A stretch of DNA of 64,000 bases from Algoriphagus winogradskyi (GTDB lineage: Bacteria; Bacteroidota; Bacteroidia; Cytophagales; Cyclobacteriaceae). This document shows positions 17,660 through 25,504 of this stretch, piece by piece (position 1 is the first letter of the stretch; each line of letters starts with the position of its first letter). Location of the stretch: positions 62,001 through 126,000 of the forward strand of contig NZ_FXUA01000005.1 of assembly GCF_900182815.1 (NCBI RefSeq). The letters are read 5' to 3'. The translations under genes and the position numbers were made by a program. The notes under the pieces were generated by a model, which ran no database searches, was not told where the DNA came from, and saw only the letters and a program-made list of their open reading frames with translations.

Positions 17660-18820
17660 TTATTGGTTCTTTTTTAAGCTTTCTATCCTAGTTCTGGCGT
17701 GTTCGTTAGCTGGATTTAAGCGAAGCGACGTTTCATAGTTTGCGATCGCTTTTTCTATATTCCCTACCACTTCATAAGCTTCTCCTAAGCTATCAAATGC
17801 ATTAAATGATTCTGGATAATTTTCAGTGTTTAGTATGAAGAATTCTAGGCTCTTGGATTTCTCTATTTCGTCTCTGCTTTGAAGTCTGCTGTACCCTATT
17901 CTGTTTACGAGGTTTTCAGGAGGGCTAAATGTCCAGGAAAGTCTATGGGAAATTTTCTCAAAATGCTCGGTGAGTTGATCCAAACTGTCCACATCTCTAT
18001 AAGAAATGCCATAGCCTTCAAAAATGCTCGATATTCCATGGTGAAAAGCAGGGATGGGCACTGAGCTATGATCTTCATTTTCGAAATATTCCATGCTAGC
18101 CGCAAATTCTCCCTCAACTTTACTGTTCAGTGATTCAAACAGACGCACATGTCTGTCCCGATTTCTGATATTTCTCTTTCCCCAATTTGCTGTGGCGAGA
18201 TAGAGATATCTATTAAAAGAATTGGTAGTAACGGCTTCTAATTTTTTATCCATCGTAGCAGCATCCCAAGAGCCAAAACTTGGATCTATGGCAATAAATG
18301 AATTGAAAATTGTAGTTTCCTTCATGTAAGCATGGGTAGCGAGTAAGCCGCCCAATGAATGTCCAAATAGAATTCTATAGGGGGCTGTTCGGTATTCTTG
18401 ATCAATATTTGGGATAAGCTCTTCCTCCAGAAAATCCAGAAAATTATCCCCGCCTCCAAAATCATTTTCCCGGGTAGTTACAATCTTATCAGGGGTGAAA
18501 TCCCGAGTTCTACTCACATTTTGAATGCCGATGACAATCATCTCTGGAATCCTTCCAATTCTGCCCATGTAATTTACCGTGCTGCTAATGGAATGAAAAA
18601 AGGAGTTCCCATCTAATACAATCAGCAAGGGGTATGTTTTATAAGACGATTCTTCTTGGCTATATGATTCGGGAAGGCTGATCCAAAAAGCCCGTTCTTC
18701 CTCCAAAATTTTGGAGTAAAGGGTATGTTTGCTGCCAATTTGGATGAGTTCGTTTTCTTGTGATTTTACTTCGTGAATTCCGAGTAAAAAGATGATCAGT
18801 GCGAGTAAATTTTTAAGCAT
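17660..18820 (-). CDS. Secreted esterase (Fes-like alpha/beta hydrolase) with TPR tail
   Basis: A 386-aa protein with a signal peptide (MLKNLLALIIFLLGIHEVKS). Residues ~25-300 are an esterase D/Fes-type (PF00756) hydrolase: YPLLIVLDGNSFFHS and MIVIGIQN, with the nucleophile elbow FGHSLGGLL at Ser155 and a candidate catalytic His in HSSVPIPAFHHG. The family includes siderophore esterases, S-formylglutathione hydrolases and carbohydrate esterases. A short TPR-like helical repeat fills ~325-383 (AFDSLGEAYEVVGNIEKAIANYE). The hydrolase-TPR fusion is common in Bacteroidota. The substrate cannot be predicted. Confidence 0.85.
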   Translation of the reverse strand: MLKNLLALIIFLLGIHEVKSQENELIQIGSKHTLYSKILEEERAFWISLPESYSQEESSYKTYPLLIVLDGNSFFHSISSTVNYMGRIGRIPEMIVIGIQNVSRTRDFTPDKIVTTRENDFGGGDNFLDFLEEELIPNIDQEYRTAPYRILFGHSLGGLLATHAYMKETTIFNSFIAIDPSFGSWDAATMDKKLEAVTTNSFNRYLYLATANWGKRNIRNRDRHVRLFESLNSKVEGEFAASMEYFENEDHSSVPIPAFHHGISSIFEGYGISYRDVDSLDQLTEHFEKISHRLSWTFSPPENLVNRIGYSRLQSRDEIEKSKSLEFFILNTENYPESFNAFDSLGEAYEVVGNIEKAIANYETSLRLNPANEHARTRIESLKKNQ

Positions 18821-19141
18821 AGAACTAATACAGGTTTTCCTTTTCTGGCCATTAAGAAAAGAAACAAAATTTATTTTATCCTTATACTGTACGTTTTTTT
18901 GGATTGGGTAGCTTGAGTCTAGAATGTCGGATTCTTGGTTTTTTGATGTAATAGAAGCCTTTTTCTCTCTGCCTCAAGTAATAAATGCCGCGCATATGAA
19001 GATGAAGATATGAATCCCACTCGCTCAAGTTTGTAGGGAATTGTTCTATAGTTTAGAACTTTTTGAAACCTGAAAATAGGAATTGAAAACTTAAATGGGA
19101 GGATGGAAATACGTTTTTAAACTTCACCTTCCAGGCTTAGC
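18821..19141. other. Intergenic region without a recognised gene
   Basis: These 321 nt between two minus-strand genes contain no credible ORF, no strong hairpin and no exact TAnnTTTG box on the minus strand. It should hold the promoter of the esterase gene and the 3' end of the DUF1206 transcript. Confidence 0.5.
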
Positions 19142-19927
19142 TTAAACCCTCTTCATGTCACGATACCAGGCATTAATCAACAAAAATATGCCATACATGG
19201 CCAGGCCTAAGGCTACTAACGATAATACAATTGTACCGAATTCATCTTGAAGAAAGCTAAACGCATCCTTGGTGCCTCCTGCTTCCTCAGTACTGTAGGA
19301 AAAGGCGGCTCTATACGTCAGAAATGCAACCACTCCAATGACTATTCCCCTTGAGGTATGGCCAATTTTTCCAAGGGTAATCATTAATTTTTCTGTTTTA
19401 GGACCCAAATTTTGAGCTTTCATTCTCTTTTTATACAAATTGGTGTAGGCAATGACCATTTGAAAAATTGCTCTCCCTAGGATGATGGTAGCAATAATTA
19501 GCACGATGATCTGACCGGACGGCTTAGTTAAGGCACTTGTAATTAAAGATTCTTGCCCGTCTCCCGATCCACTACCTGATCCGATTAGAATCTCAAAAGC
19601 TGAAAAGGCTAAAAGGCCATAAAAAACACCACTGGAAAAGAACCCTAACCTATTTCCAATTCCTTTCAAATCAGTTCCTTCCTTGTCCGGATCCTTGATA
19701 GCTTGATAAAAACGCCAAAATACGTAAGCCACTAATCCAATGGCCGTGATTCCGAGTAAAATGGTGCCAACGGTATTGTTTTGTAAAAACTTTAGCGCAT
19801 CACTAGTACCCGATTTTGTACCCCCGGAACCTATAGCTGCCATAAAGGTGAGCACGCCCATTAGCGTGTACACAAAACCCTTGGTGGCAATACCAAAACG
19901 CGCAATATTCTCTTTGTTAAAATTCAT
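19142..19927 (-). CDS. DUF1206 membrane protein
   Basis: A roughly 261-aa polytopic protein made of three repeats of about 85 residues. Each repeat has two transmembrane helices and an ARFGIATKGFVYTLMG-type motif: IARFGIATKGFVYTLMGVLT, GNRLGFFSSGVFYGLLAF, and LGKIGHTSRGIVIGVVAFLT. This is the DUF1206 pattern. The frame is open to a TTG at 19954, but the ATG at 19927 places the first repeat directly at the N-terminus and is preferred. The function is unknown; some members occur near stress-response genes. It stands alone here. Confidence 0.88.
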   Translation of the reverse strand: MNFNKENIARFGIATKGFVYTLMGVLTFMAAIGSGGTKSGTSDALKFLQNNTVGTILLGITAIGLVAYVFWRFYQAIKDPDKEGTDLKGIGNRLGFFSSGVFYGLLAFSAFEILIGSGSGSGDGQESLITSALTKPSGQIIVLIIATIILGRAIFQMVIAYTNLYKKRMKAQNLGPKTEKLMITLGKIGHTSRGIVIGVVAFLTYRAAFSYSTEEAGGTKDAFSFLQDEFGTIVLSLVALGLAMYGIFLLINAWYRDMKRV

Positions 19928-20050
19928 GAGTTGTTCAAAACATTGCCCGATCAAGCAAACTATTTTCCTAATATAAATGATTTTGAAAAGAAGGAGCCTA
20001 GGAAATGGGATTGGTGGTTTTGCGGGCAGTGCTAGGACTCATGTTCTGGG

Positions 20051-20323
20051 CATAAAACTTCAGATAAAAAGGTTGAACATTCAGTATCGAAGAATGAAAT
20101 TTCAGGTTCTGAGTATGAAGTTTCATTAGTAAAGGTTGAACATTCGAGTTCCGAGCCTGAGCGTTCAGGTAAAAAGGTTGAACGTTCATTATCAACGTAT
20201 AAAATTTCAGATTCTGAGTATGAAGTTTCAGTAGTAAAGGTTGAACATTCGAGTTCTGAGCCTGAATCTTCAGGTAAAAAGGATGAATATTCAGTATCTA
20301 AATATAAAACTTTAGAAAATAGA
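20051..20323. repeat. Tandem array of thirteen degenerate 21-bp units
   Basis: Thirteen head-to-tail units of exactly 21 bp share a loose pattern: TGAA, two variable bases, TTCAG, about six variable bases, AG. Five units form a 105-bp higher-order repeat: the blocks beginning at 20066, 20171 and 20276 are nearly the same. Because 21 is a multiple of three, several frames stay open, including a 107-codon minus frame (20032-20355) and an open plus frame with no start codon. The plus frame would read as heptads such as VEHSVSK, YEVSLVK, VEHSSSE. No start signal supports translation, so I treat it as a non-coding satellite. Confidence 0.8.
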
Positions 20324-20387
20324 AAGGTGTCGATGTAAACTCCCCCTAGTTTCAAAATAATTCATCTCGTCTCAAACTCAATTAGTC

Positions 20388-20423
20388 AAAAAATAATTCC
20401 TCTACACTCCTAGGTGTCAAGAG
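20388..20423 (-). terminator. Weak terminator candidate after the 239-aa gene
   Basis: On the minus strand CTCT-TG-ACAC and GTGT-AGAG can pair around a small loop with a two-base bulge, and a six-T run follows within ten bases. It is just downstream of the 239-aa gene stop at 20429. The bulge and distance make this uncertain. Confidence 0.35.
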
Positions 20424-20428
20424 TTCAT

Positions 20429-21136
20429 TTAAAGACGGCCATCATTTTGTTGAATAGAAAAGGTTCTAGAGTTTTGTAACTGAAATTCCCTGTATTTTTC
20501 AGTAATTTTTTTACTATCTGAATCAGATTGTTTGATCCATCTAAATGCATCAGAATTTTGACCTCCATTTTTGTTATAGATAGTTTCATGCACAAGGATT
20601 ACATCATTAGCTAGTTGTATTTCAAGAAATCCAAATCCTATTTCTCCATTTGAATTGGGATTGTGTTGGAAATGTCCTTTTCCATGGTTGAAGTTATTTT
20701 CATCCATTGTTATCATTCCATTAAAATCTTCATTTCCTATCACAGAAATTCCGTTTTCTATTAAAAGCATGTTTTTATCTTGTTTCAATATAAAACAACG
20801 GTATGCGCTTTTGTTTTCACGATCATACTTTTTATATGCCAAATAAACTCCAGAGTATTTGGAATATAGTTTTTTGAATCGGCGATACTTAGATTTCTTT
20901 CCTATCCATGATGCAATCTTGCTAAGAAGCAGACCTAAGAACGCACCAAGTATAGCCCCTATCCAAAGAAGTTGAAATTCATTACTATTGACTAAAGTAA
21001 TATTTAACGTAGCAAGTTCACTTAAAACTTTTTCCTGAATATTCAAAATAATTTGGTTATTGGAGTCTATTTCTGAAAGTCGATTTTGAATCTCAGTAAT
21101 AATTGAATCCTGATTATTTTGAATTGAATCTGACAT
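20429..21136 (-). CDS. Membrane-anchored coiled-coil protein of unknown function
   Basis: About 235 aa from the ATG at 21136 (MSDSIQNNQDSI); an ATG four codons upstream at 21148 is equally open. Residues ~10-45 form a heptad-rich coiled coil (ITEIQNRLSEIDSNN). A single transmembrane helix follows at ~55-75 (LLWIGAILGAFLGLLL), then a basic stretch KKSKYRRFKKLYSKY. The C-terminal ~130 residues look beta-rich and cytosolic, with many Asn and aromatic residues (NGMITMDENNFNHGKGHFQ). No family is recognised. It lies 230 nt beyond the eCIS cargo gene on the same strand but after a terminator, so a link to the injection system is only positional. Confidence 0.65.
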   Translation of the reverse strand: MSDSIQNNQDSIITEIQNRLSEIDSNNQIILNIQEKVLSELATLNITLVNSNEFQLLWIGAILGAFLGLLLSKIASWIGKKSKYRRFKKLYSKYSGVYLAYKKYDRENKSAYRCFILKQDKNMLLIENGISVIGNEDFNGMITMDENNFNHGKGHFQHNPNSNGEIGFGFLEIQLANDVILVHETIYNKNGGQNSDAFRWIKQSDSDSKKITEKYREFQLQNSRTFSIQQNDGRL

Positions 21137-21320
21137 TATTAATTCCACAATTGAAAATCATTTTCTGTATACATAAGCTCCTATTTTTTTAAGAAAAAAA
21201 ATGATATACTTTCCTACTATACTCCATACAGGATATTTTTCCTCACCCTTCCCTCTGATACCAGCTAATTAAAGTGGGTATTTATTTAGGAATATGGAAT
21301 AAGGGGTAAATTATTTTAGG

Positions 21321-21348
21321 AAAAAATGAATCAGGGAAATGATTCATT
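21321..21348 (-). terminator. Terminator of the eCIS operon
   Basis: On the minus strand AATGAATCA pairs perfectly with TGATTCATT (9 bp, loop TTTCCC) and is followed by a T-run. It begins 19 nt after the stop codon of the DUF4157 gene, so it ends the injection-system transcript and separates it from the 239-aa gene. Confidence 0.75.
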
Positions 21349-21366
21349 AAAAAATTTCAAGATCAT

Positions 21367-24300
21367 TTATGCATTTAATCTAACGTTTGGCTCTGCTCGT
21401 AAAATGGCTACCGTTGCAGGTCCAATTCCTGGGGCAGCATCTAATTCTGCATAGGTAGTTATACGTTTTTTATTTCTCTGAGTGATTATAGCTTGTGCTC
21501 TTACTTCGCCTAAACCATGAACTCTTTGAAGGACTTCAATAGGAGAATCATTTAGATAGACCATAAAGTTTAGCCTTCCTGTTCCAAAACCAGGGATGGA
21601 AGATTTGTTGTGAGCAATATTAGATGGAATATCCCAGTTTGCAGGCTGAGTTGCAGCAGGCACCCAATTATTATTGGTGTACTCTAGCTCTTGAAGACTG
21701 AAATTTAAGCTATCGGCTACATAGGTGTCAGGGTCACTTTTGACTCCATTACTTAAGTTTTGAGAGTAATTTACCTCAACTTCATATCGAACGACTTTAC
21801 CCTCATCGATTATATGCTGCTTTGCAAAACGCTCAAACTTAGAATTCATCTCAGAATTTGTTTGTTTTGCGATTGGAGTAAGGTTCCAGGAAACATTTCC
21901 TGGGCCATGAAGCTTATGGTTTAGAAGGTGCCCTTCCACAATATAGTTTGGATAATTCATCTTCAATAACCTACCTAATCCAGTGGTATAGGTTGGTTGG
22001 CTACCAGCTAAACCACCGGGATCCAAGCTCAGCGGATTTACTACCACATGTTTACCCATTTCCATTCCAGCTCCTGAGACTTTATCTTGTATTTCTAATC
22101 TAGTCTGAGGAATAGGTGGCCCCCCTATTGCATTTAGAATTGAAACAATCTTTTCAAATTCCCTCATGATTATTTGACCTTTTTCTACTCCTTGCCCCTC
22201 TCTATTTCTGTCTATTTCACTTGCGGAGGTTTGTAGTTCAGCGACTTTGGGGTCAGGTATTGCTTTTCCATTCCAGCTTTTACTTGAGATAATCTGGCCA
22301 AGAGTTTTTGGATCAGCGCTGGCTATAATGATTTGTGCTTGTGGGCTTGAATCTTCAAAATATGCTTCATGCTGCTCACCATTTGGAAGGGTAAATCTTT
22401 TTCTAAATCCAAGCCAACCAAGAACAGCGTCCGCAGCATTCCTCCCCGCCTGTAAAATCGCTCCTCCCACGCTTATCGCCCGATCAATCAACCAATCAAT
22501 CGCGGCATTTACCCGATCTCGTAGGCCGCCGATCATTTCAGCTATTCTTGCTCCCAGACCTCTCAGTCCAACTTGATTTGCTAAGAAGCCGATGGCCACT
22601 GGGATAGCTCTAGCCAATGCAGCCTCAAGGAAATTAGCTGCATCTGCAATGTTGCCACGGGCGATATTCGCTACGCCAGCCACGAAGGAATTGACGATTT
22701 CCAGCATTTCCCGAAGCTTCTCAATAAAGGATTGAATGGCTCGATAAAATGCTATAAAACTATTGACCACCGCCATGATTCCCGTAGGGTCGAGCATCGA
22801 AAGCAATCTAGTGGTGACCTGAGTGATGATCTGAGTGACCACCCAGTTCTGCACCTGCTCCAGCACCATAGTCCAGAGGTTGCTCAATTGCTCCTGTACA
22901 TATTCCCAGATCGCAATTGGGCCACGCTCCCACACGTCCTTGATGAAAGTCCAGATGCCCGTCAGGGTATCGATCGCCCCACGGATCTGAGCTACACGCT
23001 CTGGTCCGAGTTTCATTTCGAGTCTTTCCCATACATTGTCCATGGTCAGACCAAGAACATCCAACACAAATCCCAGAATACTTTCGAAGGTCAAATCAGC
23101 TGGCGGATTGATCCCAGCAGATGCTAATTCTCCAAATAGCCAATCTCTCAAGCCATCAAGTAGGTGAGTGAGAATATTATCAAAAAACTGTACAAATCCT
23201 TGCTTGACAGCAGCTAGTAGATTTCTAATAAATCCGATGGGATCCCTCTTGATATCAGCAAAAGCACTTTGTGCATTGGCTATTATCTGCTGAATAGTAT
23301 CAATAGGGAAGTTCATCACCACCAGGATCACCTCCACCAAGATCTGCACTATGGTGACTACAAAGGCAAAAAGGCGTTGAACAGGCGCAGCTAGCGTCTC
23401 AACTATTCGGAGAAATGCATCAATTGGATGAAAGACATCCTGAATGGAAAAGCTATTCCAAAGACCAAGGAATAGTCCTGTGATATACCCCCAAGACAAA
23501 TTAAGGGTTGCTACGGCATCGTCTATTCTGGAAGCAGTTTGCTCAATCGCTCCCGTTTCCTGCATTTGCTGGAATTGTGCCTCTCCGCCTGGCATCAGGC
23601 TCATAAATCCTCGAATAAGATTAACCGTCGTTCTTGGGACAACTTCTTCAGTAAACGGATCTTTTTCGAGAATCACAGTAAGCAGATGAAAGCCCTGTTG
23701 CTCCCTTGCATAGGCAGAAAGCTGTGCCAAAAGAGCTGTTTTGATAAACTCAAGGACCTTGATGGCAACATTGCCTGCAAAAGTGAAAACACGGGTAGTG
23801 AACGGTGTGAATATGGCCACCGTTCTCTGAAATGCACCCATTGGATCCCGGATATCTTCAAGTGAAAATGCATTCCAGGCTGTTTCAAATAGTCCTCTAA
23901 CTTCCTCAAAGCTGAAGTTTAAAGCGGCGAGTTCAGCATCGATCCAATCAGCAGTTTCCTGAATGGTACCCTCAGCTTGCATACGCTCTAGCTCTTCTTC
24001 TTTTCCGATCAGGAGTAAAAATGCTTCGATTTTCTCAGCCGTGGTAGAGTTTACTTCCTCACCTGTGAGTGGGTCGTGTCCGAGTAATTTGGTCAGTAAT
24101 GGATATCCAGGGAAAGCGTCGGCAAGTGCTTTCAAACCTGCCATTAATGCATCTTTGATTAGGGTGAATATCTGGTCTTTTACCCTACCTGCAAAAGTGA
24201 CTATGTCTCGATAGAGTTGTCCAAAAGTCTGATCCAGAATCCTAATATTCCCATCCCAGCCTTCCGTAAGCCCCATTCGGTCCCAAGCTTCTTCCAATGT

Positions 24301-25314
24301 ATCACTCAGTCTGCTGGAAGTTAGATTGAGAGAAGTCATCTCGCTTTCTACCCAAGTAAAGGCATCGTTGATGATTCCTAGTTCATCCAGCTTATTGTAA
24401 AGTAGCATCCCGAAAACCGGAATAAGCCCTAAAAGTCCACGAAGGAGATTTGGACCATTTCTTTCAACACTTCTGCCGGCCAATGGGTCATATCCGATAA
24501 TAACTGTTAGTAAGGAATAGCCTGGAATATAGCTGGCAAACTCAGCCAATCCCTCTCTCACAGCCCAAGGCAGGCGCTGTACTTGAGGTTCTGTTGAGCT
24601 AATCTGCTGAAGTGGCATTCGCTGAACAGGAGCAGCTCCTTGCTGTACGGTATGGGTCAATTCATGGGCCAGCAAATGCTTACCCTGAGAAGATTCCGGT
24701 TGATATTTTCCTTCGTTGAAATAGACATCATTTCCGTGCGTGAATGCCTGTGCTCCAAGAGCATTGCTCATTCCAACTGCCTGAGAATCGGTGTGAATGC
24801 TGACTCCGCTAAAATCCGCTCCAATCTTACTTCCCATTTCCGCTTGAACTGGTGCGGGAAGTGCTTGGCCTGAACCTTTACTCTGGGTGATTTGTGAAGA
24901 AATGTCTGGAGAATTTGTAGCTGTGCCATCTGCCGAAAGTTGGATAGATTCTTCCTCTTCTTCCTGTCTTTGGATTGTTTTGGAAAAATCCGGGCTGAGT
25001 TGGATTGATTCTTCTTCTTCCATGGAACTCAGTTGAAGAAAGGAAGTGCTTTCTGCAAAAGGCATCATTTGAAGCGTTTCTTCCTCCTCTTCTACTTTCA
25101 TTTGAAAAGCTGCCTCAGAAGCTGGTGCGGGACTCATCGCTAATGCGGGTGCTGCATTTGATGGAGCCATCACCACGTGATTTGCTACAGACTCTGCTTC
25201 TTGTTCGTATTTGTCTCCAGGTCGACCAATTTTTAAGCTTGGCTGAATCGTATGTCTTCCCTCCCCATTTCTCAATGGCATAGGCATAGGCTTACGTTCA
25301 GCTAGAGCTCCCAT
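21367..25314 (-). CDS. eCIS cargo/effector: DUF4157 protein with C-terminal nuclease-like and HhH domains
   Basis: A 1315-aa protein at the end of the eCIS operon. The N-terminal ~230 residues are the DUF4157 (eCIS core) module: GRPGDKYEQEAESVANHVV at ~30-48, PVQAEMGSKIGADFSGVSIH at ~155-174, then GKHLLAHELTHTVQQG with an HExxH motif at 217-221. Between them are Glu-rich, Gln-containing repeats (EEEESIQLS). Three ~138-aa modules start near 263, 401 and 540 (GYSLLTVIIGYDP, GYPLLTKLLGHDP, GFHLLTVILEKDP). A long amphipathic helical region runs to ~960. At ~1120-1155 the pattern VEGHLLNHKLHGPG...NLTP...N resembles the NUC/HNH-like nuclease core of polymorphic toxins. Two helix-hairpin-helix motifs end the protein (VHGLGEVRAQAI; APGIGPATVAIL). 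DUF4157 proteins are established as eCIS-associated cargo candidates; nuclease activity is inference. Confidence 0.85.
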   Translation of the reverse strand: MGALAERKPMPMPLRNGEGRHTIQPSLKIGRPGDKYEQEAESVANHVVMAPSNAAPALAMSPAPASEAAFQMKVEEEEETLQMMPFAESTSFLQLSSMEEEESIQLSPDFSKTIQRQEEEEESIQLSADGTATNSPDISSQITQSKGSGQALPAPVQAEMGSKIGADFSGVSIHTDSQAVGMSNALGAQAFTHGNDVYFNEGKYQPESSQGKHLLAHELTHTVQQGAAPVQRMPLQQISSTEPQVQRLPWAVREGLAEFASYIPGYSLLTVIIGYDPLAGRSVERNGPNLLRGLLGLIPVFGMLLYNKLDELGIINDAFTWVESEMTSLNLTSSRLSDTLEEAWDRMGLTEGWDGNIRILDQTFGQLYRDIVTFAGRVKDQIFTLIKDALMAGLKALADAFPGYPLLTKLLGHDPLTGEEVNSTTAEKIEAFLLLIGKEEELERMQAEGTIQETADWIDAELAALNFSFEEVRGLFETAWNAFSLEDIRDPMGAFQRTVAIFTPFTTRVFTFAGNVAIKVLEFIKTALLAQLSAYAREQQGFHLLTVILEKDPFTEEVVPRTTVNLIRGFMSLMPGGEAQFQQMQETGAIEQTASRIDDAVATLNLSWGYITGLFLGLWNSFSIQDVFHPIDAFLRIVETLAAPVQRLFAFVVTIVQILVEVILVVMNFPIDTIQQIIANAQSAFADIKRDPIGFIRNLLAAVKQGFVQFFDNILTHLLDGLRDWLFGELASAGINPPADLTFESILGFVLDVLGLTMDNVWERLEMKLGPERVAQIRGAIDTLTGIWTFIKDVWERGPIAIWEYVQEQLSNLWTMVLEQVQNWVVTQIITQVTTRLLSMLDPTGIMAVVNSFIAFYRAIQSFIEKLREMLEIVNSFVAGVANIARGNIADAANFLEAALARAIPVAIGFLANQVGLRGLGARIAEMIGGLRDRVNAAIDWLIDRAISVGGAILQAGRNAADAVLGWLGFRKRFTLPNGEQHEAYFEDSSPQAQIIIASADPKTLGQIISSKSWNGKAIPDPKVAELQTSASEIDRNREGQGVEKGQIIMREFEKIVSILNAIGGPPIPQTRLEIQDKVSGAGMEMGKHVVVNPLSLDPGGLAGSQPTYTTGLGRLLKMNYPNYIVEGHLLNHKLHGPGNVSWNLTPIAKQTNSEMNSKFERFAKQHIIDEGKVVRYEVEVNYSQNLSNGVKSDPDTYVADSLNFSLQELEYTNNNWVPAATQPANWDIPSNIAHNKSSIPGFGTGRLNFMVYLNDSPIEVLQRVHGLGEVRAQAIITQRNKKRITTYAELDAAPGIGPATVAILRAEPNVRLNA

Positions 25315-25315
25315 A

Positions 25316-25504
25316 TTATTTTTTTACTTCAGCTTTCATCGGAGATGCAGCTGCCAACGGTGTCATCGGCTCTTGTTCTTCTTCCACAGGAGTCATTTTC
25401 ACTTCTGGTTTTTGATCTTTCTCCTTTTCCTTCTCGGCTACTACGACCACCACATCTTCTTTATCTTTATCTTGATCCTGCTTTTTTCTGACTTTCTTCC
25501 TCAT
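25316..25504 (-). CDS. 62-aa Lys/Glu-rich protein of the eCIS operon
   Basis: A very charged small protein: basic start MRKKVRKKQDQDKDKED, a VVVVVAEKEKEKD core, and an acidic, proline-containing tail (MTPVEEEQEPMTPLAAASPM). Its start overlaps the AAA+ gene stop by 4 nt and its stop is one base from the cargo start, so it is fully embedded in the operon. It has no recognised domain and is likely disordered. Position between ATPase and cargo suggests a loading factor or chaperone for the 1315-aa protein, but this is inference. The composition alone could also arise from a degenerate linker. Confidence 0.65.
   Translation of the reverse strand: MRKKVRKKQDQDKDKEDVVVVVAEKEKEKDQKPEVKMTPVEEEQEPMTPLAAASPMKAEVKK

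Larger units (their letters stand above)
19928..20428. other. Intergenic region containing the 21-bp repeat array
   Basis: A 501-nt gap between the DUF1206 gene and the 239-aa gene. Most of it is the tandem repeat block at 20051-20323. The left ~120 nt should hold the DUF1206 promoter; the right ~100 nt contain a weak hairpin at 20400-20423. No gene is supported. Confidence 0.6.

Noticed and set aside
20051-20323. CRISPR array
   Set aside because: Units are directly contiguous and degenerate, with no unique spacers and no cas genes nearby.
20032-20355. 107-codon open frame on the minus strand
   Set aside because: It is generated by the 21-bp repeat array, whose length multiple of three keeps several frames open; no promoter or conserved start supports translation.
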